DNA of 64,000 nucleotides from Streptomyces sp. NBC_00370 (GCF_036084755.1 NZ_CP107968.1:5480501-5544500); one strand, 5' to 3'. Numbered from the stretch's first letter, positions 17,619 to 26,071 are shown. Notes: generated by a model not told the origin, from the sequence alone. Program-made: numbers and translations.

Positions 17619-19241
17619 CTAGATCCGTGTCCGGCGTACCGACCTGCCCGCCAGGACGTCCGTCCGGCGGGCGCCGTCGATCACGAAGCGGCCGTCGATC
17701 AGTACGTACGGGATCCCGGTCGGCAGGGTGCGCGGCGCGGCGAAGGTGGCACCGGCGGCGACCGTCTCCGGGTCGAAGAGGACCAGATCGGCGCGGTACC
17801 CCTCGCGTACGAGACCGCGGTCCGGCAGCCGCAGCCGGGCCGCGGGACGGCCGGTCAGCCGGGCCACGCACTCCTCCAGCGTCAGCACGCCCAACTCGCG
17901 TACGTAGTGGCCCAGATAGCGAGGGAACGTGCCGTACGCGCGCGGGTGCGGCTTGGCGCCCTGGAGGATGCCGTCGCTGCCGCCGGTGTGGACGCGGTGG
18001 CGCATGATCCGCCGGACGTTCTCCTCGTGGCCGACGTGCTGGAGGATCGTCGAGCCGAGCCCGTCCTCGACCAGCAGCCTGCGGGCCGTGGTCCACGGCT
18101 CCTCGCCCGCGCGCGCCGCCGACTCCGCGACCGTCCGGCCCACCAGCGCGCCGAGCCCCGGCGCCGATACGCCCGAGATCTCGATGGTGTCCCACTCGAT
18201 CGGCACCCCGTGGCAGCCGTCCGAACCCGTCACCTCCAGGGCGTACCGGATCCGCTCGGCCTCGGCCCGGTCCTGGAGGCGGGCGAGCGTCGCGTCGGGG
18301 CCGCCCTCGCTCGCCCAGCTCGGCAGCATCGCGACGAGCGTGGTGGCGCCCGGCGTGTACGGATAGGTGTCGAGGGAGATGTCGGCGCCCGCTTCGAGCG
18401 CGCGGTCCAGCAGGGCCAGCAGCTCGGGTGCCCGGCCCTCGTTCTCCGCGAAGTTCATGGTGGCGTGGGCGAGATGGAGCGCGCAGCCCGCCGTGCGGCT
18501 GAGCGTCACCATCTCCTCGTACGCCTGGAGGGCGCCCGCCCCGTACGACCGGTGGTGCGGGCAGTAGTAGCCGCCGTAGCGCGCCACCACCCGGCACAGC
18601 TCGGTGAGTTCGGCGTCGTCCGCGTACATGCCGGGGGTGTAGGTCAGCCCGGACGACATGCCGACGGCGCCCTGTTCCAGTCCCTCGGCGACGAGTTGGC
18701 GCATCCGGTCCAGTTCGGCGCCGCTCGCCGGGCGGTCGTCCCAGCCGACGGCGAGCATCCGCACCGTGCCCTGCGGGACGAGATACGCGGCGTTGACGGC
18801 GATGCCCTGCCCGTCGAAGCCGTGGTCGAGCCGGTCCAGGTACTCACCGACCGTGCGCCAGTCGAAGTCGACGGACGGGTCGCCGGGGCCGCCGCCGTTC
18901 CATCCGGCGATGGCCCTGCGCACCTCGGCCAGGGCGGGGTCGTCCACGGGCGCGTACGACAGTCCGTCCTGGCCGATGACCTCAAGGGTCACCCCCTGCG
19001 CCGCCTTCGCCGAGTGGTCGGGGTCGCGGAGCAGCGCCAGGTCGCTGTGCGCGTGCATGTCGACGAAGCCGGGCGCCAGGACCAGACCCGCGGCCTCCAC
19101 CACTCGGGCGCCGGACAGCCGCGGGCCCTCGCCCTCCCGCAGGATGCGGCTGATCCGTCCTTCCGTGACGCCGACGTCGGCGCGGTACGACGCGCCGCCG
19201 GTGCCGTCGGCGACGCGGGCGTCACGCAGGACGAGATCCAT
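17619..19241 (-). CDS. Amidohydrolase, N-acyl-D-amino-acid deacylase family
   Basis: The 540-residue protein has the amidohydrolase metal site GFVDMHAHSDLALL, a YYCPHHRSYG strand, HLAHATMN, and the late metal Asp in HTGGSDGILQGAKPHPRAYG. Canonical D-aminoacylases use a Cys in a GNCG motif as a zinc ligand. Here the equivalent segment reads VIGQDGLSYAP, with Asp in place of Cys, so the substrate may differ. It lies 20 bases downstream of a D-threonine-aldolase-fold enzyme in the same operon and divergent from a sugar kinase. I infer N-deacetylation of an acidic amino sugar such as N-acetylglucosaminate; D-amino-acid substrates remain the alternative. Confidence 0.85.
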   Translation of the reverse strand: MDLVLRDARVADGTGGASYRADVGVTEGRISRILREGEGPRLSGARVVEAAGLVLAPGFVDMHAHSDLALLRDPDHSAKAAQGVTLEVIGQDGLSYAPVDDPALAEVRRAIAGWNGGGPGDPSVDFDWRTVGEYLDRLDHGFDGQGIAVNAAYLVPQGTVRMLAVGWDDRPASGAELDRMRQLVAEGLEQGAVGMSSGLTYTPGMYADDAELTELCRVVARYGGYYCPHHRSYGAGALQAYEEMVTLSRTAGCALHLAHATMNFAENEGRAPELLALLDRALEAGADISLDTYPYTPGATTLVAMLPSWASEGGPDATLARLQDRAEAERIRYALEVTGSDGCHGVPIEWDTIEISGVSAPGLGALVGRTVAESAARAGEEPWTTARRLLVEDGLGSTILQHVGHEENVRRIMRHRVHTGGSDGILQGAKPHPRAYGTFPRYLGHYVRELGVLTLEECVARLTGRPAARLRLPDRGLVREGYRADLVLFDPETVAAGATFAAPRTLPTGIPYVLIDGRFVIDGARRTDVLAGRSVRRTRI

Positions 19242-19261
19242 GGTGCGGGGGGCCTTTCGGG

Positions 19262-20560
19262 TCAGAAATACGTACGGACGAGGTCGGTGACCGTGCCGTC
19301 CGCCTCGACCAGCGGGATCAGCTGCCACTTGTCGAACGACGTGCACGGGTGGGAGAGCCCCATCCCCACCCAGTCGCCGACCTCCAGAACGGCGTCGGGC
19401 GAGGTGGTCAGCCAGCCGTGCTGGTCCGACAGCTTCTCGACGGCGATACCGGCCGCCGGGCGGACGGCGCCGGTGCGGGCGTCCCGTACGACCTGCGCCT
19501 CCGGCAGGTCGAGGTCGTACGCCGCGTCCCGCTTGCCCGCGTTGACGAACGCCTGCCCCGCCGACGGGCGGGAGACGACCTGCGCCCACAGTCGGAACGC
19601 CGGCTGGAGCGCGCCCTCCTCGGGCACCCGGTTGAACGGGGTGATCTCGCGGTAGTGGCCGTCGTCGTGCGAGATGTACGCGCCCGAGCGCAGCAGTTTC
19701 AGGACCGGCAGCGTCAGATCCGGGATGTCGGCGAAGACGTCGGCCACCGCGTCGAACCAGGCGCTGCCGCCCGCGCTGATCACGATCTCCTCGGCGCCGT
19801 CGAAGCGGCCCGCCCGGTCGAAGCCGGCGGCGAGCGCGGTCAGCCGGCGCAGCCAGTCGCGTACGGCCTCGTCGTCAGCCTCCGGCACCTCGCCCTCGTA
19901 CCCGGCGACGCCGGTCAACCGCAGGGTGCGGGCGGCGGCCACGGCGTCGGCGACCGCGGCGCAGTCGGCCTCGGTGCGCGCACCCGTGCGCGCGCCCTCG
20001 CCGGCCGCCAGCTCGACCACGACCTCGACGGGGCGGGTCGCGCCCGCCGCGCGCAGGGCCTCGTCCATCAGCTCGACACCGCGTACGGAATCGACGTAAC
20101 ACAGGAACCGGAAGCCCGGGTCGCGGTCCAGCTCGGCGGCGATCCAGCGCAGGGCAGCCGCGTCGACCACCTCGTTGGCGAGGAAGATACGGGCGACGCC
20201 GAAGGCGCGGTAGACGCGCACCTGGTGGGGGACGGCCGCCGTGATGCCCCAGGCGCCGTGCGCGAGCTGCCGCTCGAAGAGCTGGGGCGACATGGACGTC
20301 TTGCCGTGCGGGGCGAAGGCCAGGCCGTGCCGCTCGGCGTACGTCTCCAGCAGCACCAGATTGTGCTCGACCGACTCGGCCGACAGGGCAAGTACGGGGG
20401 TGGTGAAGCCGCCGGTGAACAGCGAGCGACGCTCGGCCGCCAGCTCGCCCACGGTCAGTCCTTCGGCGTCCGGCGGGAGGCCCTTGAAGCGGTGGTCGAC
20501 GGGCTCGTCACGCAACTGCGCCAGTCCTGAAAGCGGTTGTGCCGGCCGCTCGGCGGTCAT
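19262..20560 (-). CDS. PLP-dependent ammonia-lyase of the D-threonine aldolase/D-serine dehydratase fold
   Basis: A 432-residue protein. The N-terminal alanine-racemase-like barrel has the PLP lysine in FAPHGKTSMSPQLFERQLAH. The C-terminal beta domain carries the His-x-Cys metal pair (GLSHPCTSFDKW). The family includes D-serine dehydratase, D-threonine aldolase and D-glucosaminate dehydratase. The ATG at 20560 has GGGAGG five bases upstream. With an N-deacylase, a KDG-type kinase and RidA beside it, the best-fitting reaction is D-glucosaminate to 2-keto-3-deoxygluconate plus ammonia, with an enamine/imine that RidA would hydrolyse. This is inferred from context, not from residues. Confidence 0.87.
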   Translation of the reverse strand: MTAERPAQPLSGLAQLRDEPVDHRFKGLPPDAEGLTVGELAAERRSLFTGGFTTPVLALSAESVEHNLVLLETYAERHGLAFAPHGKTSMSPQLFERQLAHGAWGITAAVPHQVRVYRAFGVARIFLANEVVDAAALRWIAAELDRDPGFRFLCYVDSVRGVELMDEALRAAGATRPVEVVVELAAGEGARTGARTEADCAAVADAVAAARTLRLTGVAGYEGEVPEADDEAVRDWLRRLTALAAGFDRAGRFDGAEEIVISAGGSAWFDAVADVFADIPDLTLPVLKLLRSGAYISHDDGHYREITPFNRVPEEGALQPAFRLWAQVVSRPSAGQAFVNAGKRDAAYDLDLPEAQVVRDARTGAVRPAAGIAVEKLSDQHGWLTTSPDAVLEVGDWVGMGLSHPCTSFDKWQLIPLVEADGTVTDLVRTYF

Positions 20561-20577
20561 GAAGCCTCCCGATCCCC

Positions 20578-20600
20578 GGCGTTGCAACATGTGCAACGCC
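20578..20600. promoter_or_regulatory. Perfect 9-5-9 palindromic operator, probably for IclR-family protein
   Basis: GGCGTTGCA, five bases (ACATG), then TGCAACGCC. The arms are perfect. It lies 18 bases upstream of the deaminase start and between the two divergent operons. It is the natural binding site for the IclR-type regulator encoded at 21821. Confidence 0.75.
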
Positions 20601-20660
20601 CATTGCGTATAACGCTCATGATTGTCTAACATCCGAGCCGACGCCGGGTCAATGCCGGCG

Positions 20661-20700
20661 GACCGACATGGACCGACATGGACCGACACGGACCGACATG
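20661..20700. repeat. 10-bp tandem repeat, four units, before the sugar kinase
   Basis: GACCGACATG at 20661, 20671 and 20691, with a one-base variant (GACCGACACG) at 20681. The period is one helical turn. The array lies 24 bases upstream of the kinase start codon. Confidence 0.9.
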
Positions 20701-20723
20701 GATCGCAGCGGAGGAGCACCAGG

Positions 20724-21824
20724 GTGACCGGAACCGCAGGAGCCGAGGTCGTCTGCCTCGGTGAGTCCATGGTCACCTTCGTGCCCTCGCGCCCCGGCCG
20801 GCTGGCCGACGTCCCGTCCTTCGCCCGGACCATAGGCGGCGCGGAGTCCAATGTCGCCTGTGCCCTGGCCGCCGCCGGGCACTCCGTGAGCTGGGTCAGC
20901 CGGGTCGGCGCCGACGGGTTCGGTGACCATCTCGTCGACGCCGTCGCCGCGTACGGCGTCGACACCACCGGGGTCCACCGCGACCCGGACCGGCCCACCG
21001 GCATCTACTTCCGCACGGCGGGCGACCGCGCCACCGACACCCATGAGGTCCTCTACTACCGGGCGGGCTCGGCCGCCTCGGCGATGTCCCCGGCCAACAC
21101 GCCGGTCGAAGGGCTGTGGTCGGGGACTGTGCTGCACGTCTCCGGGATCACGGCGGCCCTGTCCGCCGACTGTCTCGCCCTGATGCGCGAGATCACCACC
21201 AGGCGGCCGGGGCGCCCGCTGGTCTCCTTCGACGTCAACCACCGCCCGGGGCTGTGGCGCGACGCGTCCGGTGCCCGCGACGCCACCAGCGCCCGCGTCC
21301 TGCTGGAGCTGGCGCGCGGCGCCGACCTGGTCTTCGTCGGCGAGGACGAGGCGGCCGACGCGTGGGACCTGCACGGCGGGGACGCGATCCGCGCGGCGCT
21401 GCCGGAACCGGCCACCGTCGTCGTCAAGCGCGGCAGCGCGGGGGCCACGGTCTACCACGCGGCCCCGGGGCAGACCGGCGCCGGCGACACCGCCCCGTCC
21501 GACACCGCCCCGTCCGACACCGCCCCGTCCGACACCGTCACGTCCGTGCCCGCGCTGCGGGTCGACGTCGTCGCGCCGGTCGGCGCCGGTGACGCGTTCG
21601 CCGCCGGATTCCTCTCGGCGACCCTGCGCGGCCTCCCGATGGCCGCACGGCTGCGGCACGGCCATCTCACCGCAGCCGCCACCCTCACCGTCGCCGCCGA
21701 CCTGGCCGCCCCGCCGGGCCGCGCGCACGCCGACCGGCTCGCCGCCCTCGACGACACGGCATGGGGCACACTGCGTCTGGGCCCCGGCTGGACGGCGGCC
21801 GCTGAGGAGGTGGCCACGCCATGA
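20724..21824 (+). CDS. PfkB-family sugar kinase, KDG-kinase-like
   Basis: A 366-residue carbohydrate kinase. The N-terminal signature is VVCLGESMVTFVPSRPG with GGAESNVACALA. DFDVNHRPGLW-type residues (FDVNHRPGLW) are typical of 2-keto-3-deoxygluconate kinases, and the catalytic signature is VVAPVGAGDAFAAGFLSA. The GTG at 20724 follows GGAGGAG by seven bases. A 15-bp repeat adds a Thr-Ala-Pro-Ser-Asp array near residue 260. It probably phosphorylates KDG made by the divergent operon, giving KDPG for aldolase cleavage. No aldolase gene is in the window. Confidence 0.88.
   Translation: MTGTAGAEVVCLGESMVTFVPSRPGRLADVPSFARTIGGAESNVACALAAAGHSVSWVSRVGADGFGDHLVDAVAAYGVDTTGVHRDPDRPTGIYFRTAGDRATDTHEVLYYRAGSAASAMSPANTPVEGLWSGTVLHVSGITAALSADCLALMREITTRRPGRPLVSFDVNHRPGLWRDASGARDATSARVLLELARGADLVFVGEDEAADAWDLHGGDAIRAALPEPATVVVKRGSAGATVYHAAPGQTGAGDTAPSDTAPSDTAPSDTVTSVPALRVDVVAPVGAGDAFAAGFLSATLRGLPMAARLRHGHLTAAATLTVAADLAAPPGRAHADRLAALDDTAWGTLRLGPGWTAAAEEVATP
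21486..21545 (+). repeat. In-frame 15-bp repeat inside the kinase gene
   Basis: GACACCGCCCCGTCC occurs three times perfectly (21486, 21501, 21516), followed by a two-base variant at 21531. It encodes repeated DTAPS in a surface loop before the ATP-binding signature. Confidence 0.92.
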
Positions 21825-22582
21825 GCCAGACGGTCGACCGGGCGCTGAGCATCCTGCCGCTGCTCGCCCAGGGACCCGCCGACCTCGGCCAGGTGGCCGA
21901 GCGGCTGGACGTCCACAAGTCCACCGCGCTGCGGCTGCTGCGTACCCTCCACGAACACGGCCTGGTCTACCGGCAGCAGGACCAGCGGTACCGGCTCGGC
22001 GCCCGGCTGTTCGCGCTCGCCCAGGAAGCCGTCGAGAACCTCGACATCCGCGAGATCGCCCACCCCCATCTCGTCGCGCTCAACGAACAGTGCGGCCACA
22101 CCGTCCATCTCGCGGTCCACGAGGACGGCGAAGTCCTCTACATCGACAAGGTGGAGAGCCGCTACCCGGTGCGGATGTACTCCCGTATCGGCAAGCCCGT
22201 GGCGCTCACCGTCGCCGCCGTCGCCAAGCTGCTGCTCGCCGACCTCCCCGAGCCCGAGCGCAGAGCGCTCGCCCAGCGGCTCGACTACCCCATGTACACG
22301 CCCCGTTCGACCCCCGACGCCGCCGCGTTCCTCGACGAGCTGGCGACCGTCAGGGCACAGGGCTGGGCCACCGACCTCGGTGGCCACGAGGAGTCCATCA
22401 ACTGCGTCGGCGCGCCCGTCCGGGGTACGGAGGGCCGCGTCGTCGCCGCCATGTCGGTCTCGGCGCCCAATGTCGTCGTCACGGCCGACGAACTCCTCTC
22501 CCTGCTCCCGCTGGTGCGCCGCACCGCCGAAGCGATCAGCGGCGAGTACTCCGGCAACACCCCTACCAAGGAAGCTTCATGA
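21821..22582 (+). CDS. IclR-family transcriptional regulator
   Basis: The 253-residue protein has an N-terminal winged helix (SQTVDRALSILPLLAQGPAD, then VAERLDVHKSTALRLLRTLH) and a C-terminal IclR ligand domain (YIDKVESRYPVRMYSRIGK, GWATDLGGHEESINCVGAPV). Its ATG overlaps the kinase stop (ATGA), giving translational coupling. It most likely senses an intermediate of the pathway and binds the 23-bp palindrome between the divergent operons. Confidence 0.93.
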   Translation: MSQTVDRALSILPLLAQGPADLGQVAERLDVHKSTALRLLRTLHEHGLVYRQQDQRYRLGARLFALAQEAVENLDIREIAHPHLVALNEQCGHTVHLAVHEDGEVLYIDKVESRYPVRMYSRIGKPVALTVAAVAKLLLADLPEPERRALAQRLDYPMYTPRSTPDAAAFLDELATVRAQGWATDLGGHEESINCVGAPVRGTEGRVVAAMSVSAPNVVVTADELLSLLPLVRRTAEAISGEYSGNTPTKEAS

Positions 22583-23016
22583 GCGAGTCCGCACAGACCA
22601 CAGGTACCACCCCCAAGACGGCGCTGACCCCGTCGACCCACACGGCCCCGCCGGCGAAGTTCTCGCACGGCGTCCGCAAGGGCAACATCCTCCAGGTCGC
22701 GGGACAGGTCGGCTTCCTGCCCGCGGTCGAGGGCCGGCCGCCGACGCCCGCGGGCCCCTCGCTGCGCGAGCAGACCCTGCAGACCCTCGCCAACGTCAAG
22801 GCCATCCTGGAGGAGGGCGGGGCGAGTTGGGACGACGTGATGATGATGCGCGTCTACCTCACGGACACCGGCCACTTCGCGGAGCTGAACGAGATCTACA
22901 ACGCGTACTTCGAGGAGCAGCGCCTCCAGGCGCCGCCCGCCGCGCGCACCACGGTCTATGTGGGGCTGCCCAAGGGCCTGCTCATCGAGATCGACGCGCT
23001 GGCCGTGCTCGGCTGA
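22579..23016 (+). CDS. ridA: RidA-family enamine/imine deaminase
   Basis: A 145-residue RidA/YjgF/UK114 protein: ILQVAGQVGFLP, LREQTLQTLANVKAILEEGG, MRVYLTDTGHFAELNEIYNA, and the final RTTVYVGLPKGLLIEIDAL with the conserved Arg that holds the substrate carboxylate. RidA hydrolyses reactive enamines released by PLP ammonia-lyases, so its place beside such an enzyme is meaningful. Its ATG overlaps the IclR gene stop (ATGA), so it is the last gene of the coupled kinase-regulator-RidA operon. Confidence 0.93.
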   Translation: MSESAQTTGTTPKTALTPSTHTAPPAKFSHGVRKGNILQVAGQVGFLPAVEGRPPTPAGPSLREQTLQTLANVKAILEEGGASWDDVMMMRVYLTDTGHFAELNEIYNAYFEEQRLQAPPAARTTVYVGLPKGLLIEIDALAVLG

Positions 23017-23105
23017 CGACGCGCGACAGCGCCGCCGGGTGAGGTTCGGCGGCGCTGCCGGCCCTGTGGGGGGCCCTTGGGGTGGTGCTGTTCCTGCGGG
23101 CTGGG

Positions 23106-24173
23106 CTACAGACCGTGCACGTGGGCGCCGACCGCGTCGGACCAGGCGTTGCCGGCCGTCGCGTCCCAGTTGGTCGACCAGGTCATCGCGCCGCGCAGCC
23201 CCGGGTAGGTCGTGGACGGCTTGAACGAACCGCAGTTGGTGCCCTTGGTCAGACAGTCCAGCGCGGCGTTGACCACGGAGGGCTCCACGTAGCCGCTGCC
23301 CGCGCCGCTCGGTGAGGCGGGGACGCCGATGCCGACCTGTGACGGGTCGAGACCGCCCTCCAGCTGGATGCAGGCGAGGGCGGTGAGGAAGTCCACCGAG
23401 CCCTGCGAGTACACGTTGCCGTCGCAGCCGAGCATCGAACCGCTGTTGTAGTACTGCATGTTGACGACGGTGAGGATGTCCTTCACGGCCAGCGCCGTCT
23501 TGAAGTACTCGCCCGACGTCGACTGCATGTCGATCGTCTGGGGCGCCATCGTCAGCACGAGGCCCGAACCGGCCTTCGCGGCGAGGGACTCCAGCGCCTG
23601 CGTCATGTAGGTGGAGTTGAGGCCGTTCTCCAGGTCGATGTCGACGCCGTCGAAGCCGTACTCCTGCATCAGCCCGTAGACCGAGTTGGCGAACGCGTCG
23701 GCGGAGGCCGAGTCGTTGACGGAGACGGTGCCGGTCTCGCCGCCGATGGAGATGACCACGGATTTGCCGGCCGCCTGCTTGGCCGCGACGTCCGCCTTGA
23801 ACTGGTCGACGCTGTAGCCGCCGAGACCCGCCGAGTCGAGGTTGAAGGTGACCTCGCCGGGGTTGCCGGTCGCTTCGGCGAAGGCGACGGCGACGATGTC
23901 GTACTGGTCCTGGACGTCGGCGAGCGTCTGAACGGCCGCTCCGTTGTTGAAGTTCTGCCAGTAGCCGGTGACGGCGTGGGCGGGAACCGCGGCCGCGGTT
24001 GCGGCGGCCTTCGCCGGGGCGGCCTTGGTGGCGGCGGGGGCGCTGGGGGACGCCTGGGCCGACGGCAGCGCGAACGCGGCTGCGGCGATGACGCCGACGG
24101 TCGCGGCGAGCGCCGTGCGGATGCGAGGGCCGTGGGGACGGCGAATACCGCGTGAACGTTCTGTCCGGTGCAC
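23106..24173 (-). CDS. Secreted GH18 chitinase, catalytic domain only
   Basis: A 355-residue protein with a signal peptide of about 45 residues (ALAATVGVIAAAAFALPSAQA) and a GH18 domain. The catalytic DxxDxDxE signature is FDGVDIDLEN, with the final Glu as acid catalyst. Also present are VVISIGGETG, MAPQTIDMQSTSGEYFKTAL and the closing Trp in GAMTWSTNWDA. It lacks a binding module, unlike its neighbour. The GTG at 24173 has GGAGG seven bases upstream. The promoter carries a DasR-type dre site. It hydrolyses chitin outside the cell. Confidence 0.94.
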   Translation of the reverse strand: MHRTERSRGIRRPHGPRIRTALAATVGVIAAAAFALPSAQASPSAPAATKAAPAKAAATAAAVPAHAVTGYWQNFNNGAAVQTLADVQDQYDIVAVAFAEATGNPGEVTFNLDSAGLGGYSVDQFKADVAAKQAAGKSVVISIGGETGTVSVNDSASADAFANSVYGLMQEYGFDGVDIDLENGLNSTYMTQALESLAAKAGSGLVLTMAPQTIDMQSTSGEYFKTALAVKDILTVVNMQYYNSGSMLGCDGNVYSQGSVDFLTALACIQLEGGLDPSQVGIGVPASPSGAGSGYVEPSVVNAALDCLTKGTNCGSFKPSTTYPGLRGAMTWSTNWDATAGNAWSDAVGAHVHGL

Positions 24174-24215
24174 TGCATGGCCTCCGTGGGGGGAGAGTCT
24201 TGCGGGGATACGGAA

Positions 24216-24227
24216 CGGTGGCCACCG
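24216..24227. promoter_or_regulatory. Conserved leader palindrome, chitinase 1
   Basis: CGGTGGCCACCG, a perfect 12-bp palindrome, preceded by GGAA. The same 16 bases occur at 26113-26128 before the second chitinase. It lies between the dre site and the start codon, so probably in the 5' leader. Confidence 0.6.
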
Positions 24228-24239
24228 CTGTGACACCAA

Positions 24240-24255
24240 GTTGGTCCAGACCATT
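24240..24255. promoter_or_regulatory. DasR dre site before chitinase 1
   Basis: The core TGGTCCAGACCA (24242-24253) differs by one base from the dre core TGGTCTAGACCA. On the minus strand TTGACA lies just upstream, so the site falls in the promoter spacer, where DasR would repress until glucosamine 6-phosphate releases it. Confidence 0.8.
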
Positions 24256-24334
24256 GCCCTTGTCAAGACCTCGCGCAGTGACGCCGCCGGGGGAGCGGCG
24301 GCGCCACTGCCGGGATTCGTCCGCCGAGAACGGG

Positions 24335-26071
24335 CTACGGCAGGCTGTGGACGTGCGGTCCGACCGCGTTGGACCAGGCGTTGCCGGCCGTCGCGTCCCA
24401 GTTGGTCGACCAGGTCATCGCGCCGCGCAGCCCCGGGTAGGTCGTGGACGGCTTGAACGAACCGCAGTTGGTGCCCTTGGCCAGGCAGTCGAGGGCGTTG
24501 TTGACGACGGACGGGGCGACGTAGCCGCTGCCCGCACCGCGGGTGGAGGCCGGGACGCCGATGCCGACCTGGGACGGGGCGAGCCCGCCCTGGAGCTGGA
24601 TGCAGGCGAGCGCGGTGATGAAGTCCACCGAGCCCTGGGAGTAGACCTTGCCGTCGCAGCCGAGCATCGAACCGCTGTTGTAGTACTGCATGTTGACGAC
24701 GGTGAGGATGTCCTTCACGGCCAGGGCGGTCTTGAAGTACTCACCGGACGTCGACTGCATGTCGATCGTCTGCGGCGCCATCGTCAGGACCAGGCTCGGG
24801 CCCGCCTTCGCGGAGAGCTGGCGCAGCGCCTTCGTCATGTAGGTGGAGTTGAGGCCGTTCTCCAGGTCGATGTCGATACCGCTGAAGCCGTACTCCTGCA
24901 TGAGTGAGTACGCGCTGTTGGCGAACGCGGTGGCGGACGCGTCGTTGCTGACGCTGACGCTGCCCGTCTCGCCGCCGACGGAGAGGATGACCGACTTGCC
25001 CGCCGCCTTCTTCGCGGCGATGTCCGCCTTGAAGTCGGCCGCCGACGCGTAACCGACCGCCGGGTCGAGGCTGAAGGCGAGCTGGCCCTGGGTGGCCGTC
25101 GCGTTGGCGAAGGACACGGCGATGATGTCGTACTGCGACGGCACGTCCCTGATCTTCTGGACCGTGGCGCCGTTGTTGAAGTTCTGCCAGTAGCCGGTCA
25201 CCGCGTGCTTGGGCACCGAGGGGTTGCCGGGGTTGCCCGGATCGGTGCCGCCGGCCGAGGTCTTGCCGGCCACGGCGGTCGACTTGGCCGACTCACCCGC
25301 CGAGTTGGTCGCGCTCACCTGGAACTGGTACGAGGTGTTCGCGGCCAGGCCCGTCACCGTGGCCGAAGTGCCGGTCGCCGACTGGACCTTGGTCCCGGCG
25401 CGGTAGACGTTGTAGCCGGTCGCGCCGGACACGGCGCCCCAGTTGAGCGTGACCGAGGAGGACGTCACGGATCCGACGGAGAGGCCGCCGGGGGTGGCGG
25501 GCACCTGCGGGCCGGGGTCCGTGCCGCCGCCGCCGTCGGGACCGACGAGCGTCAGGTCGTCGGCGTAGTAGGCGGGCTGGCCGTACCAGCCGTTGGTGTA
25601 GACGCTGACGGACCGGGTCGAGGCGCCGGTGGTGAAGCGCGTCGAGAGCTGCTGCCAGCCGGAGGTGCCGGGGGTCCAGGTCGACACGTCGGTCGTCCCG
25701 GTGCCGGAGGCGCCGAGGTAGACGTAACTGCCCTGCACCCACGCGCTGAGCGTGTACGTGGAGTTGGGCTGGACGGCGACGCTCTGCGAGCACTTCGCGT
25801 TGTCGAGCCCGCTGGGGGTGCCCTGGAGGGCGGCCGCGCCCGCGTGGACGGGGGAGCTGACAGTGGTCCCGCTCCCGGCCGAACAGGTCCAGTTGGACAG
25901 CCCGGACTCGTAACCGCCGTTCTTTGCGACGTTGATGTCGGCGGCCTGCGCCGTGCCGGTGAGTCCGGTGATGGTCAGCGCTGCGGCGGACAGTGCCGCC
26001 ACGGCACCGCCGATCCACGAGCGGCCTGTCCAGTTCCTCAGATGTCTTCGGTGTGCGCGTGCACGTTCCAC
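24335..26071 (-). CDS. Secreted multidomain GH18 chitinase (carbohydrate-binding, FnIII and catalytic domains)
   Basis: A 578-residue protein. The signal peptide runs to about residue 43 (ALTITGLTGTAQA). A carbohydrate-binding module spans residues about 44-175 (NGGYESGLSNWTCSAGSGTT, QLSTRFTTGASTRSVSVYTN). A fibronectin III domain spans about 185-275 (TPGGLSVGSVTSSSVTLNWG). The GH18 domain runs from about 290, with FSGIDIDLEN as catalytic signature. The GTG at 26071 has GGAGG six bases upstream. The catalytic half is very close to the neighbouring chitinase, so the pair arose by tandem duplication with loss or gain of the binding modules. Confidence 0.94.
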   Translation of the reverse strand: MERARAHRRHLRNWTGRSWIGGAVAALSAAALTITGLTGTAQAADINVAKNGGYESGLSNWTCSAGSGTTVSSPVHAGAAALQGTPSGLDNAKCSQSVAVQPNSTYTLSAWVQGSYVYLGASGTGTTDVSTWTPGTSGWQQLSTRFTTGASTRSVSVYTNGWYGQPAYYADDLTLVGPDGGGGTDPGPQVPATPGGLSVGSVTSSSVTLNWGAVSGATGYNVYRAGTKVQSATGTSATVTGLAANTSYQFQVSATNSAGESAKSTAVAGKTSAGGTDPGNPGNPSVPKHAVTGYWQNFNNGATVQKIRDVPSQYDIIAVSFANATATQGQLAFSLDPAVGYASAADFKADIAAKKAAGKSVILSVGGETGSVSVSNDASATAFANSAYSLMQEYGFSGIDIDLENGLNSTYMTKALRQLSAKAGPSLVLTMAPQTIDMQSTSGEYFKTALAVKDILTVVNMQYYNSGSMLGCDGKVYSQGSVDFITALACIQLQGGLAPSQVGIGVPASTRGAGSGYVAPSVVNNALDCLAKGTNCGSFKPSTTYPGLRGAMTWSTNWDATAGNAWSNAVGPHVHSLP

